The position numbers were made by a program, and so were the translations under genes. Positions 1 to 8,887 of a stretch of 58,932 nt of DNA are shown here, one piece after another; position 1 is the stretch's first letter, and every line of letters starts with the position of its first letter. This DNA is from Nitrospira sp. CG24B (GTDB lineage: Bacteria > Nitrospirota > Nitrospiria > Nitrospirales > Nitrospiraceae). Location: positions 242,240 to 301,171 of the forward strand of contig NEWS02000004.1 in NCBI GenBank assembly GCA_002869845.2, in the 5' to 3' direction. The notes beneath the pieces were generated by a model, which ran no database searches, was not told where the DNA came from, and saw only the letters and a program-made list of their open reading frames with translations.

Positions 1-1574
1 CGCACCAACGCCGTGACCGCCGTCGGCGTGGCACTGCTGTTCAGCGTGATCATCAAGTTGCTGCCACTGCTGCCCCCGGTGAACGTCCCAATGGTGATGC
101 CGCCGTACGTGATCGTGCTCCCGCTCACGCCGATCTGGCCCGCCCCCGTGCCTTGGTGCCGGATGCTCAGCACATCTTCTGCGCTGTCGCCCCCGGTCGG
201 GATGGACACGGTGAGGGTCCCGGTGTCGAAGTTCGTGCTATCCACATCGGCCACCAGCGCGTTGCCGCTTTCAATCACCACCGCTCCGGCCCCTTCGCTG
301 TACGCCCGGCTGTCCCCACTGAGACTCGTAATCGTCGACGCATCGTTGACGGCCGTCACGGTGATAGTCGCTGTTCGCGATGTACTACTGGCATTGGTGC
401 TGTCACGAGCCACCACGGTGATCGAGCGGTTGCTCGCGGTCGGTTGGTCGCTCGTGTTGTTATAGAGAATGCCCTGCAAGATCGTCTGATAGGTCGCGGT
501 GCTCGCCGTACCCGTGATCAAGAGTACGCCGGTACTCGCCGTATAGCTCACCGTTAAGCCGGCCCCCGAGGCTACCGTCGTCGCCGCCGCGTTGAGGGAG
601 AGCGACTCCACCGCATTGCCATTGGGCCGCGCCGTCAGTGTCACGGTCAAGCGGTTGAGAGTGGCGCTATCCACATCACTCAGCGTCCCCACCGGGGTCA
701 TCAGCACCGACGTCTGCTCGGTAAACGCCGTCGTCATATTATTGCCTACCCCACCCGCGTTCAGATCTACCACCGGCGCGGCGAGCAAGCCAACCCAATT
801 TGCCTGGATCCCGTCGTCCACGGCTATTTGCGTCTCGATAGTCCCGATCTGCGTCTCCAGCACCCAGTCGCCACCCAATGCAGCGAAGCCGGTGGCATCC
901 GTGCTCGCGGCGACATCGGCGCCAGTCAACTGACTCAGCAACGTGGCCGCCTCTTGCCCGGCCTGGCCTTCGGCGAAGTCGCAACCGTAGACCAGAATGT
1001 CGGCCTGCCCTGACAGTGCCTGTTGGATGATGGCGAGTTCCTCGGCATACTGTCCCGACATCGACTCCGTGGTTAACGTGCCCGTGCCGAGTTGGATCTC
1101 TCCATCGCCGCCGTGCGAGATCAGATGGATCGCATCGATCCCCGTGCGACCGGCCAGCGCGCTCGCTATCTGTTCCACGCCATCCTGCCCACCATCGAGC
1201 ATGATGACTGCGATGTTCGGGTCCATGCCGCTCAGGAGCTCCTGAAAATTCGGAACGGTGGGATCAACGAAGACAATCTCCGCCCTGGACTCGCCAGGGG
1301 AATAGGTCGCAATGGCTTGAAGCAGCTCTTGCGACTCATTCTCTGCCGCAGTTGGCTCTCCACCGCCTTCTGCGGACACCGCCGATTCGGCCTGTTCCTG
1401 CCCGACTTGTTGTTGATTGACTTCCGCCGCCGTCGCTGCGGCGGCTGCATCGAACATGAGGCGGGATTCGAGGGAGAGCAGGGATGCCTTGACTCGGGAG
1501 ATGCCCGGAGCCTTTGGAGCCGGCTTCGGCTTGTCATTCTGCTGTGGCGCTGTGCACTTCTTTTGCCCGAACAT
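1..1574 (-). CDS. DUF4347-domain large surface/adhesin-like protein, N-terminal part (runs off the left edge)
   Basis: The minus-strand frame is open from an ATG at 1574 to the window edge, giving 524 residues without a stop. A GAGGGGG ribosome site lies about 7 bases upstream of the ATG. The N-terminus is Lys/Pro/Gln rich with no classical signal peptide. It is followed at residues 35-46 by a LESRLMFDAAAA motif, like the LEPRxLFDGA-type N-terminal motif of very large exported proteins. Residues about 85-245 match the DUF4347 pattern (HLISHGGDGE, then LVYGCDFA, then GADVAAS). From about residue 255 the chain becomes Thr/Ser/Asn-rich with cadherin-like repeats (VNDASTISS, ITVTAVND). It is the last gene of a co-directional run with TolC, adaptor and M50 genes, so it is the likely export substrate. 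Full length and C-terminus are not visible. Confidence in the family is high; function as an adhesin is inferred. Confidence 0.85.
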   Translation of the reverse strand, partial: MFGQKKCTAPQQNDKPKPAPKAPGISRVKASLLSLESRLMFDAAAAATAAEVNQQQVGQEQAESAVSAEGGGEPTAAENESQELLQAIATYSPGESRAEIVFVDPTVPNFQELLSGMDPNIAVIMLDGGQDGVEQIASALAGRTGIDAIHLISHGGDGEIQLGTGTLTTESMSGQYAEELAIIQQALSGQADILVYGCDFAEGQAGQEAATLLSQLTGADVAASTDATGFAALGGDWVLETQIGTIETQIAVDDGIQANWVGLLAAPVVDLNAGGVGNNMTTAFTEQTSVLMTPVGTLSDVDSATLNRLTVTLTARPNGNAVESLSLNAAATTVASGAGLTVSYTASTGVLLITGTASTATYQTILQGILYNNTSDQPTASNRSITVVARDSTNASSTSRTATITVTAVNDASTITSLSGDSRAYSEGAGAVVIESGNALVADVDSTNFDTGTLTVSIPTGGDSAEDVLSIRHQGTGAGQIGVSGSTITYGGITIGTFTGGSSGSNLMITLNSSATPTAVTALV

Positions 1575-1906
1575 GCGTAGACCCCCTCTGCTCCTGCAAT
1601 ACCCTGTCAGATCTTCACCGACTTATTCCGTTCAGCGCTGAAGATCCTCTTCAAACTATGCAGGTTTTGCTCCAGCACAGCGAAATCGGTCGATGGGAAC
1701 AATGCGCTCTAACCGCCACGAACCAGCTGAAAGAAACTGGTGACGATGTTGTGAGGGTACCGATTGTGTCTCGATGACAAAAAGCGGCAGCCAAGGCTCT
1801 GATCGGTCAAGATCTGCTCGTCTGTGACTGAAACGGGAGAGTACGATTTCTGACTATCCCGTGAAGGAACCCAAGCCGATCCGCCTAGTGCGTTCCCGTC
1901 TGTATT
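1575..1906. other. Intergenic leader of the DUF4347 gene with one inverted repeat
   Basis: These 332 bases separate the M50 protease gene from the DUF4347 gene. No coding sequence is convincing. An 8-bp perfect inverted repeat (GATCTTCA at 1610-1617, TGAAGATC at 1639-1646) lies about 35-70 bases upstream of the DUF4347 start. It could be an operator or a leader hairpin. No T-tract follows it on the minus strand. Confidence 0.4.
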
Positions 1907-4048
1907 CTAGAACCCGCTTTCTCTCACGACAGTGGCGACCACCTGATCCCATGCCCGTTGTGCGATGCTCGATGGTTGGCCCTCGATCTGGACATGGCCG
2001 GCGAGGATGTGGTCTGGAGACGTCTTCGCGTCGTCCAGACTCAGCCGCACACGATACACGGAGACTTCCGGCTTGAGCCGTCCCTTATCGTCTTTTCGCA
2101 CCGGGACATCCCCACCATAGACTGAGGCGAGATAGGGCACCATGAACTCGCGCTCATCCACCTCCGCAATCTGCGTCACATGGGCTTCGACCGATGGCCT
2201 GGTGAGATCCAACGGGACGAACCTCGCCGATTGTCCCACGGTGACATAGGCTAACTCGTCGACCGGGACGAAGCTTTCTATTTCCACCTGGCGATCGTCG
2301 ACGAGATAGGCAATGGGCAGTTTCTGATCAATCCATCGCCCGACGGTGAGGGAATCCGCTCGATCGCGTACCACCCCGGCGATGGGTGCCCGCAAGGTTA
2401 AATTGTCTCGTTTGGCCTCCAGCCCCGTCAGTTCGGCAAGCCCAGCTCGCAATGATTCCCCAATGACCTGTCGCTGATCGCGATCTTGGCCGTAGCCGGC
2501 CATCCGGCCAAGCCGATAGTCCCATTTCGCAACTTTCGTTTCAGCCAGCCGGACTTCCTTTTCCAACAACGGATTCTCGAGGACCACGAGGGCCTCCCCT
2601 GCCTTCACCACCTGCCCATCGCGCACCAACACCTGCTGCAGCCGCCCCGGGGTCGGCGCAAAAATGGTCGTGTACGACGACGCTTGCAGGACAGCCGGAA
2701 CCGAGACGCTCGTGTGCAATGGAATGAGCGTGGACGCCACGACTACTCCAAAACCGGCTGCCGTCATCCACGTCCGTGGTGATGCCGCATACAGCGTTCG
2801 GCTACCCCACCACACGGTCAGTTCCCGATAGATCGGCATGGCGATGAACCACACGATCTCGACCAGGAAGAGCATGATGCCAAGGGCTTTAAAGAAGTAG
2901 TGGTAGACCATCACCGCGATCCCAGTGAACAGGATGAGCCGATAGAGCCAGATCGCCCAGGCATACACCACCATGGTGTGCTGCACCCCTAGGGAGACCG
3001 TTTCTGGAGGTGTACTATGCTGACCGAACAGCAGGCTCCGCAATCGCCATTGTCCGAAGGCAAACGCCCGATCTTGTAGATTCGGAAGACTTAATCCATC
3101 GGCGAGAAGATAGTAACCGTCGAACCGCATCAACGGATTCAAGTTGACGATCAGACTCATCGCCAAACTGGTCGTCGCCACGATAAAGGCAATACTCCGT
3201 GCCGTCCCTTCCGGCAAGAAGCCCCAGCAAAAGAGCGCCAGTGCAGCCAATCCCAGCTCAGCGATGACCCCACCGGCTGCGATGAGGAGTCGCTTCCGTT
3301 TGGACGTCAGGCGGTACGAATCGGTCACGTCCGAGTACATGACCGGCATCATGACCATAAACGCCACGCCCATGGTCGGGACCCGGCACCCGAACCTGGT
3401 CGCCGTATAGGCATGGCCGAGTTCGTGCACGACCTTCACCACCCCAAGCGTCAGACTATAGAGGATGGCCCCTCGCCAGTTGAAGAAATAGAGAAAGGTT
3501 GAGACAAAGGTATCCCATTGACGGCCGACCAAGATCAGCCCGAACAGTCCCAGGACACCAAAGGTCCACCCAACCACTGCGGTATAGAACAGCTCCACGA
3601 ACGGGAGCGTCGCCTTCAGAAAGTTGTGCGGATGCACGAGCGGAATCTTGATGAAGAGATAATGATGAACCACCCACATCAACCAGTTGTGTTCACCGGC
3701 TTGGGCCTGAGTCTGATAATCCGTATGCTTCCCGCTTGCGGACTGCTCCGTCAAATTATTCGCATAGAGAAACTTCACCAAATCTTCTACATCCGCGATG
3801 GTCGTGTGGCAGGTCGTGTCCTTCGTCATCGCGGCATGGAGCTTCTCGATGGTGCCTGCGCTCCAGCGTTGGATCATCTGATAGACCGGCCATTCGATCT
3901 GGAAATACCGATTGCGAATTGGATCGACGATGGTCCAGGTCGGCACCCCATCAGGCGTGGGGGTCCCACGATTGAATTGCAGATTTGGTCGGAGGGTCGG
4001 CAGCTTTCGTTCTTGTGGCTTGGCGTCCGGTGCTCCTGGGGGACTCAT
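1907..4048 (-). CDS. M50 (site-2-protease type) membrane metallopeptidase fused to a HlyD-like adaptor
   Basis: The product has 713 residues. Residues 1-120 are soluble, followed by several membrane segments between about 145 and 435. The zinc motif HELGH is at 208-212 and the second M50 motif NPLMRFDGYY at 304-313 supplies the other metal ligand Asp. After the last membrane segment, residues 455-500 form a lipoyl/biotinyl-type half motif (VRDGQVVKAGEALVVLEN), then a helical stretch, a second half (LRAPIAGVVRD, about 552-562) and a beta-barrel domain typical of membrane-fusion proteins. The layout corresponds to proteins annotated as putative peptide zinc metalloprotease. The gene starts 3 bp after the stop of the preceding adaptor gene. 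By context it acts in the inner membrane in export or processing of the downstream DUF4347 protein, but whether it cleaves or only transports is not known. Confidence 0.9.
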   Translation of the reverse strand: MSPPGAPDAKPQERKLPTLRPNLQFNRGTPTPDGVPTWTIVDPIRNRYFQIEWPVYQMIQRWSAGTIEKLHAAMTKDTTCHTTIADVEDLVKFLYANNLTEQSASGKHTDYQTQAQAGEHNWLMWVVHHYLFIKIPLVHPHNFLKATLPFVELFYTAVVGWTFGVLGLFGLILVGRQWDTFVSTFLYFFNWRGAILYSLTLGVVKVVHELGHAYTATRFGCRVPTMGVAFMVMMPVMYSDVTDSYRLTSKRKRLLIAAGGVIAELGLAALALFCWGFLPEGTARSIAFIVATTSLAMSLIVNLNPLMRFDGYYLLADGLSLPNLQDRAFAFGQWRLRSLLFGQHSTPPETVSLGVQHTMVVYAWAIWLYRLILFTGIAVMVYHYFFKALGIMLFLVEIVWFIAMPIYRELTVWWGSRTLYAASPRTWMTAAGFGVVVASTLIPLHTSVSVPAVLQASSYTTIFAPTPGRLQQVLVRDGQVVKAGEALVVLENPLLEKEVRLAETKVAKWDYRLGRMAGYGQDRDQRQVIGESLRAGLAELTGLEAKRDNLTLRAPIAGVVRDRADSLTVGRWIDQKLPIAYLVDDRQVEIESFVPVDELAYVTVGQSARFVPLDLTRPSVEAHVTQIAEVDEREFMVPYLASVYGGDVPVRKDDKGRLKPEVSVYRVRLSLDDAKTSPDHILAGHVQIEGQPSSIAQRAWDQVVATVVRESGF

Positions 4049-4051
4049 AGT

Positions 4052-5422
4052 TTACCAGCCTATCCATTGCCGAAGCGCAGTGATCGGGCGGCGAAGAAGC
4101 AGATAGGCCAGCGGCCCTTGCTCCCCGTAGACCTTGGCTGTCCCTTGCCATCCGATCCGAATGCGGGGATCCGATGTGGCGAGCTGTGCCGTCACTCGAT
4201 ACGCCAACACATCGCCCGGCAAAACCTCGGCGTGGTAACTGGCATGTACCACCGTCGCAGGAAACGATTCCAGTGCGAGCGCATTGAGGAAGATCAGGGC
4301 TTCAGCTCCTTCTTTGAGTACGATGGCATCGGCCACAGGCAGATCAATACGCAGTTCGATCTGTTTGGGATCGGCGATCTCCATGATCCGTTCACCGACG
4401 GTGACCGGCCGGCCAATCCAATCAGACTTATCTGAATAGAGTAGCAACCCGGCTTGAGGGGCGATGACTTCAACCTGATCGAGCATTTCTTTCGCGTACC
4501 GCAACTCGGTTTGTCGGAGATCAACCTCCGCTTCCTTCAACGGCACCTCGGCCTTCCGTTGCGGATCGCCGAACCCCGCTTGAATGGATTGACTGTGCTC
4601 CGCGCGCGCGACGGTCAATTGTTTTTCCGCGACGAGGAATTGGTTGCGGAGCGTCGTGTCTTCGTATCGAAATAATGCCGTGCCGGCTTGCACGGTTTGG
4701 TTCGGATGCGCGAGCACGTCGGCAATCACCCCATCGATGGGCGCGCTGACGACCACCGGATCTTTGGCCATCACTTTGACCGGAGCCACGGATGAAATTC
4801 TGATCGGAAAGCACAGCGCGGCCACGATGGCGATGGGAATCAACCACCAGGTCGGCTTCTTGATCTGCTTCGACCAACTTCGCTCCTTCTTCGAGAGGGC
4901 CTTCCACGCATAGGCATAGCTCCCCGCCAACCGATGGACAATGGCCACATCGTTCTCTGCCCACGGGAAGTCCCGCTCGAACCACCACACCCCTAGCAGA
5001 GTTTCGTCAGGATGTTGTAACGGACACCAAAAGACTTGCCCCTTGACGAATTCCCGCCAGCCACTGCGGAGTGATTCCGGCAACAACTCTTCCGTCACGA
5101 CCATCGGCTGCTCACTCGTGGTCCCAGCTTGGCGCAGCGCCTGCACCGCCTGTTCAAGCCACACGATCACCGGGGCATCACGATCCACGACGGCGACGCT
5201 TGCTGCGTTCAGCAGACGATATGCCTCGTCGGTTGCGCCGGAATTGCTGAGCAGAAATGCCTGATCGTAGGGAATCAACCGTCTGGTTTCGTTGACGGAG
5301 AGAAACTGCAGTTCTTGGATCGTTTTGGCCGCCCGGATCTGCCCCTCCAAATGCGTCAGGGCCGCCAGATGAATCAGTGCCGGAAGCTGCTGTGCGGTCG
5401 GTTCTGCTGTCGTGGCCATCAT
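4052..5422 (-). CDS. HlyD-family membrane-fusion protein with cytoplasmic GAF-like N-terminal domain
   Basis: The product has 456 residues. About 185 N-terminal residues are soluble and GAF-like (helix, LIPYDQAFLL, later VVTEELLP and FWCPLQHPDETLLGVWWF). A single membrane segment lies at about 191-206. The periplasmic part has the usual adaptor order: first lipoyl half (VVSAPIDGVIADVL, about 224-237), a helical hairpin rich in Glu/Lys/Arg, second half (VIAPQAGLLLYSD), and a beta-barrel. Ordinary HlyD proteins have only a short cytoplasmic tail, so the large N-terminal domain is unusual and may bind a ligand or a partner. The gene lies 5 bp after the previous adaptor gene and 3 bp before the M50 gene, which indicates one operon. 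The adaptor call is firm; the GAF call rests on pattern only. Confidence 0.85.
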   Translation of the reverse strand: MMATTAEPTAQQLPALIHLAALTHLEGQIRAAKTIQELQFLSVNETRRLIPYDQAFLLSNSGATDEAYRLLNAASVAVVDRDAPVIVWLEQAVQALRQAGTTSEQPMVVTEELLPESLRSGWREFVKGQVFWCPLQHPDETLLGVWWFERDFPWAENDVAIVHRLAGSYAYAWKALSKKERSWSKQIKKPTWWLIPIAIVAALCFPIRISSVAPVKVMAKDPVVVSAPIDGVIADVLAHPNQTVQAGTALFRYEDTTLRNQFLVAEKQLTVARAEHSQSIQAGFGDPQRKAEVPLKEAEVDLRQTELRYAKEMLDQVEVIAPQAGLLLYSDKSDWIGRPVTVGERIMEIADPKQIELRIDLPVADAIVLKEGAEALIFLNALALESFPATVVHASYHAEVLPGDVLAYRVTAQLATSDPRIRIGWQGTAKVYGEQGPLAYLLLRRPITALRQWIGW

Positions 5423-5427
5423 ACTCT

Positions 5428-6207
5428 CTACGGTTGTTCTGCAAACTGCGCGGATCCGCTCATGCCAGCCAACACTTCCGGCGGCAATTTCTCGAAAGCC
5501 CCTATGACCTTGATGGTCTGACTGGCAGCATCCACCGATGCCCCAATTTCTTTGACCTTTGCTGGATAACTGCGTCGAGTCTCATCCACCACAAAGGTAA
5601 ACGCCGACTTGCGTTGAAGCCAGGACAGCGAAGTAGAGGGAAGTACGAGTTCAATCTCCAAGCTGCTATCGTCTAACAGGCTGATCAACTTGTCGTTGGG
5701 AAAGACATTCTCATGCTCATTGACCATGACACTGACGACCCGCCCTCCAAATGGAGCGACAATCTGGCATCCTTTCACATTGATCTCGACGATGCGGACC
5801 GATGCCGACGCCTTTTTTGCGTCGGCTGCTGAGGTCTCGAGATCCAGCTTGCTCACGGCATTGAGCTTCCCGAGCTCCAGGTTGTTTTTGTACACTTTGT
5901 CTTTGGACTCATGTTCGGCCTGAGCGACGGTTAATTCAGCCTGATACTTGTCACAGTCGATCTGCACCAGCGTGTGTCCCTTTCCGAAGCGTTGCCCTTC
6001 CTTGTATGGAAGCATGCTGACGCGGCCCTGGACCTGGGCATATAAGATCGCCTGGGCCGCCGCTTTGACGATTCCCCGTGCGACGCCATGCTCAGACCGT
6101 AGTGCAGGCCCCCCTTGCTCACCCTTCGGCCATCCCGTCGAAGGGATGATGGCCATGGCAACCAGAAGCACCAATACCATCCCGCTAATGCGCCACGGGT
6201 GTCGCAT
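5428..6207 (-). CDS. Periplasmic adaptor subunit, HlyD/RND-type
   Basis: The 259-residue protein has an N-terminal membrane segment or signal peptide (residues about 8-26). It then has a lipoyl half (VQGRVSMLPYKEGQRF), a short helical hairpin with YQAELTVAQAEHESK, the second half (VAPFGGRVVSVMVNEHENV) and a beta-barrel ending in AGMSGSAQF. It is shorter than usual adaptors (about 350-400 residues), mainly through a short hairpin and a missing membrane-proximal domain. The start overlaps the end of the TolC gene by 23 bp, with a GGAGG 10 bases upstream inside TolC, so the two are probably translationally coupled. It likely links the inner-membrane parts encoded downstream with the TolC channel. 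Confidence 0.88.
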   Translation of the reverse strand: MRHPWRISGMVLVLLVAMAIIPSTGWPKGEQGGPALRSEHGVARGIVKAAAQAILYAQVQGRVSMLPYKEGQRFGKGHTLVQIDCDKYQAELTVAQAEHESKDKVYKNNLELGKLNAVSKLDLETSAADAKKASASVRIVEINVKGCQIVAPFGGRVVSVMVNEHENVFPNDKLISLLDDSSLEIELVLPSTSLSWLQRKSAFTFVVDETRRSYPAKVKEIGASVDAASQTIKVIGAFEKLPPEVLAGMSGSAQFAEQP

Positions 6208-7744
6208 GGGCTGCCGACCTCCTTTCCGTTTCCGACATCGAAAAGCCGCTGGGTTCCCAATACTTCTTGATCGACTCAGCTAATTCCGCGAGACTTTGCT
6301 GCCCCATGCTGGCAGGAACCGCTTCTTCCCCTAAGGATGCCATCAAGGTTGCATAGGCCGTTTCCAACCCTGACCGTGCGGTGTCCAGTCGCACATCCGC
6401 CGCGACATCGTTGGCTTGTTCTCGGATCAAGGTGAGATCATTTGTCCGTTGCGTGAGCCATAAATTCTTGGTGTGCTCAGCAATAGCCGCCTGTGTCCGC
6501 TGGTAATTCCCGGCATCCTGGTATTCCTGCTTGGCAAGTACGAACTGGGTCGCACCCACATGCACCTCCGTCAGAATCGAGAGACTCAGAGCCAGACTTT
6601 GGACGTCCAGCAGCTGTCCATTGGCATCGATCGCTTTGAGTTTGGCTGGCGTGCGAAACACTGAGAGTAAATTCCAACTCACTTGCGCCGCATAGGTCAG
6701 CCAGTTCTGATACAGCAGGAAGTTGTTGCTGTTGTAGTACCCGCCAAATGAGAGTTTCATGCTGGGAAAGAGTTCCAGGAATACCGCTTTGACTTCCTTA
6801 GCATTAATCCGTTTCTTGTAGTCGATGGCGCGGAGTTCTGGTCTGAGCAAGAGCGCCTGCTCCTCCATCTTCTGACTATCGAGGTTCAGCATCGGCACCG
6901 TAGTCTCCCGTGGCGGAATGACTAGATCGAACATGGTTCCAGGCGGCAAGCCCATCATTGAGGCCAGTTGTGTCTTCGCGGTACTCAGTTCCCGAACGAG
7001 TCGCCGGACTTCTCGTTGGATATTGAGCAAATCCCGCTGATAGTTGAGTGGCGTCAATGGGGCTTGAAGCTTCTGATCGACGATCCGCTGTGTGCTCCCC
7101 AATGCCTTCTCGACCGAATCATTTAGAAATTGAACCCTCGGAAGCACCCGTTCCGCGCTCACGGCTCGCCAGTACGCACTTCTGACGTCCTGGACCAGCC
7201 GAACCGCGATGCGCCGCTTTTCCTCCTCCGCAATCATCACATTGTCGGCCGCCTGTTGCGCACGTATAAACGACAAGCCGAAATCCAGCACGTCCCAACT
7301 CAGGGCAAGATTCCCCGACGTCACATTCCTTTCGGAAGAAGTGAACGGCTCAATCGCCTGACGCCCGGTGATGATCGATTGTCCGACACCGCCGGCGAAG
7401 TTATTGCGGCCATCGAAACCGGCGTTGGCCGAGACATGAGGGAGCAAGGAATAGTGCGCAATATTGAGTTGCTGATGCGCCAGCTGCACTTGTATGGTTT
7501 TGACTTTTGCGTCCAAGTTATACTTCAACGCCCGCGCGACCGCCTCATAGAGATTGATCGGCCCCACTATTGGTTCTTCAACTGATGAAATCGCTTGAAA
7601 ATCTTTCACCACCCGCGCCTTCACGTCTTCCTTGTTCAATGCATGGGGCTTGACAAGGCACCCGCTCAATGCGAACAGAGCCACCAAAGCCATGACAACG
7701 GACCTCACAGTACGATCCGCCCCGACTCGGACATGTGGGAGCAT
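6185..7744 (-). CDS. TolC-family outer membrane channel lipoprotein
   Basis: The 519-residue product starts at an ATG with AGGA 7 bases upstream; a GTG five codons earlier is possible but less likely. The N-terminus has a lipoprotein signal ending in LSGC (Cys29). The body shows two long alpha-helical repeats of the outer membrane efflux protein family: AVARALKYNLDAKVKTI in the first half, then LALSWDVLDFGLS; LRPELRAIDYKKR in the second half, then VSWNLLSVFRTPAKLKA. It probably forms a trimeric outer membrane and periplasmic tunnel. It is the first gene of the export operon, with 399 non-coding bases upstream for the promoter. No ABC or RND transporter gene accompanies it in this window. Confidence 0.9.
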   Translation of the reverse strand: MLPHVRVGADRTVRSVVMALVALFALSGCLVKPHALNKEDVKARVVKDFQAISSVEEPIVGPINLYEAVARALKYNLDAKVKTIQVQLAHQQLNIAHYSLLPHVSANAGFDGRNNFAGGVGQSIITGRQAIEPFTSSERNVTSGNLALSWDVLDFGLSFIRAQQAADNVMIAEEEKRRIAVRLVQDVRSAYWRAVSAERVLPRVQFLNDSVEKALGSTQRIVDQKLQAPLTPLNYQRDLLNIQREVRRLVRELSTAKTQLASMMGLPPGTMFDLVIPPRETTVPMLNLDSQKMEEQALLLRPELRAIDYKKRINAKEVKAVFLELFPSMKLSFGGYYNSNNFLLYQNWLTYAAQVSWNLLSVFRTPAKLKAIDANGQLLDVQSLALSLSILTEVHVGATQFVLAKQEYQDAGNYQRTQAAIAEHTKNLWLTQRTNDLTLIREQANDVAADVRLDTARSGLETAYATLMASLGEEAVPASMGQQSLAELAESIKKYWEPSGFSMSETERRSAAHATPVAH

Positions 7745-8143
7745 AGTGATTCCTGCCACAAAGACTCCGATCTCCTATCGACTATGTTTATCCAGTGATG
7801 GTATCGGCTAACTAAGGAAAGAACTTGATTAAACCGACGCGAATGGAGCTGAACTGCCTTTATCTATTGAGGAACCAGCTATAGATGGCTCAGACGACTA
7901 ACCAGGCAAATCTTTCCCCGTTCTCTCCCATGGAGGTCGCAGTTCCCAGGAAATCGTTACGGTCTGGTTTAGTGAGCATTGAAATCCCTAGCCTCTAAGG
8001 CATTGACAGGTAAGCGGTCTGGCGACTACTCGTCTCACAACGCCCCCCTTCCGAGTTACCCCATCTGAGTCTACTCATTCTCGTGGATTTCGATACCTTT
8101 CTCTCATGGCACACGTTCCATCACTTCTAACCAGGAGAACATC
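7745..8143. other. Intergenic region between divergent export operon and zinc-ribbon gene
   Basis: About 400 bases with no supported gene. It must contain the promoters of the TolC-led operon (minus) and of the zinc-ribbon gene (plus). A TTGACA hexamer at 8003-8008 lies 136 bases before the zinc-ribbon start, but the matching -10 box (around 8026) is poor, so I do not call a promoter. Confidence 0.4.
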
Positions 8144-8392
8144 ATGACGAAGTGCACCCGTTGCCAAGGTCTCATGATCGAGGATTACTGCTTGGATTTC
8201 GAAGGCACCCATGGCCATATGTGGGCCAAGGCACACCGCTGCATGAACTGTGGAAACGTCCACGATTCCGTCATCGAGCAGCACCGTCTCGCCAAACCAC
8301 AACCGGCGCTCGTGCTCGCTAGCTGTGCACTCGATGACGAGGCCTATGATTGCGACAAGGACATCCAACCCGCCGCCCTGCGAGCAGCGTGA
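8144..8392 (+). CDS. Small zinc-ribbon-like protein
   Basis: An 82-residue protein with a CTRC pair at residues 4-7 and a CMNC pair near residue 31-34, which together look like a four-cysteine zinc ribbon. Acidic and Cys-containing residues near the C-terminus (CALDDEAYDCDKD) are not part of the ribbon. AGGAGAACATC precedes the ATG. It lies 70 bp upstream of a single-domain response regulator on the same strand, so co-transcription is likely. No specific function can be assigned. Confidence 0.7.
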   Translation: MTKCTRCQGLMIEDYCLDFEGTHGHMWAKAHRCMNCGNVHDSVIEQHRLAKPQPALVLASCALDDEAYDCDKDIQPAALRAA

Positions 8393-8462
8393 TGCTGTCT
8401 ATCGGATTGGAAGTTGCCTTGAGCCAGCCATCTGCCATTCTACGCGTGAGAGGATGTGAGCC

Positions 8463-8825
8463 ATGGCTTCTATCTTGATCGTTGAGGATGACGCGCCGGT
8501 TCGGGCCTTGTTGCGGGATATTCTTGAAGAAGATGGCCATCACATTCGTGAGGCCGAGAACGGCCAAATTGGCCTGACGCTCTATCGTGACTCACCCGCA
8601 GATCTCGTGATCACGGACATTTTGATGCCGGAGCGGGATGGGATGGAAGTGACACTCGCACTGACACAAGAATTTCTGGATGCTCGAGTCATCGCCATGA
8701 CCGGCGCCACCGGCGATGAGAACTTTCTCAACATCGCGAAACTCTTCGGCGCGCGGCGCGTCATTCAGAAACCCTTTACCCCTGACCTCATTCGTCGAGT
8801 CGTACGGTTCACGCTCGACCATTAG
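8463..8825 (+). CDS. Single-domain (CheY-like) response regulator
   Basis: The 120-residue protein is a stand-alone receiver domain with no output domain. The acidic pocket is VEDD at residues 7-10, the phospho-acceptor is Asp52 in LVITDILMP, the switch Thr is Thr80 (AMTGA), and the conserved Lys is Lys103 in QKPF. The start has AGAGGATGTGAGCC upstream. Such proteins pass a phosphate to another protein or act by protein contact. No cognate kinase is adjacent; the closest kinase in the window is at 27382-29694. Confidence 0.9.
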   Translation: MASILIVEDDAPVRALLRDILEEDGHHIREAENGQIGLTLYRDSPADLVITDILMPERDGMEVTLALTQEFLDARVIAMTGATGDENFLNIAKLFGARRVIQKPFTPDLIRRVVRFTLDH

Positions 8826-8887
8826 CCAGGCCACTGAGATGAATGGAAGGAACTGAATCGGCCTCGTCACCGAAAACAGACAGCGTG

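Noticed and set aside
13..1580. Several plus-strand reading frames opposite the DUF4347 gene
   Set aside because: All are antisense to a long open frame with DUF4347 and cadherin-like repeat features.
3518..4435. 305-codon plus-strand reading frame opposite the M50 and adaptor genes
   Set aside because: It is fully antisense to two genes with clear domains, has no recognisable motif, and arises from the GC-rich codon bias of the real frame.
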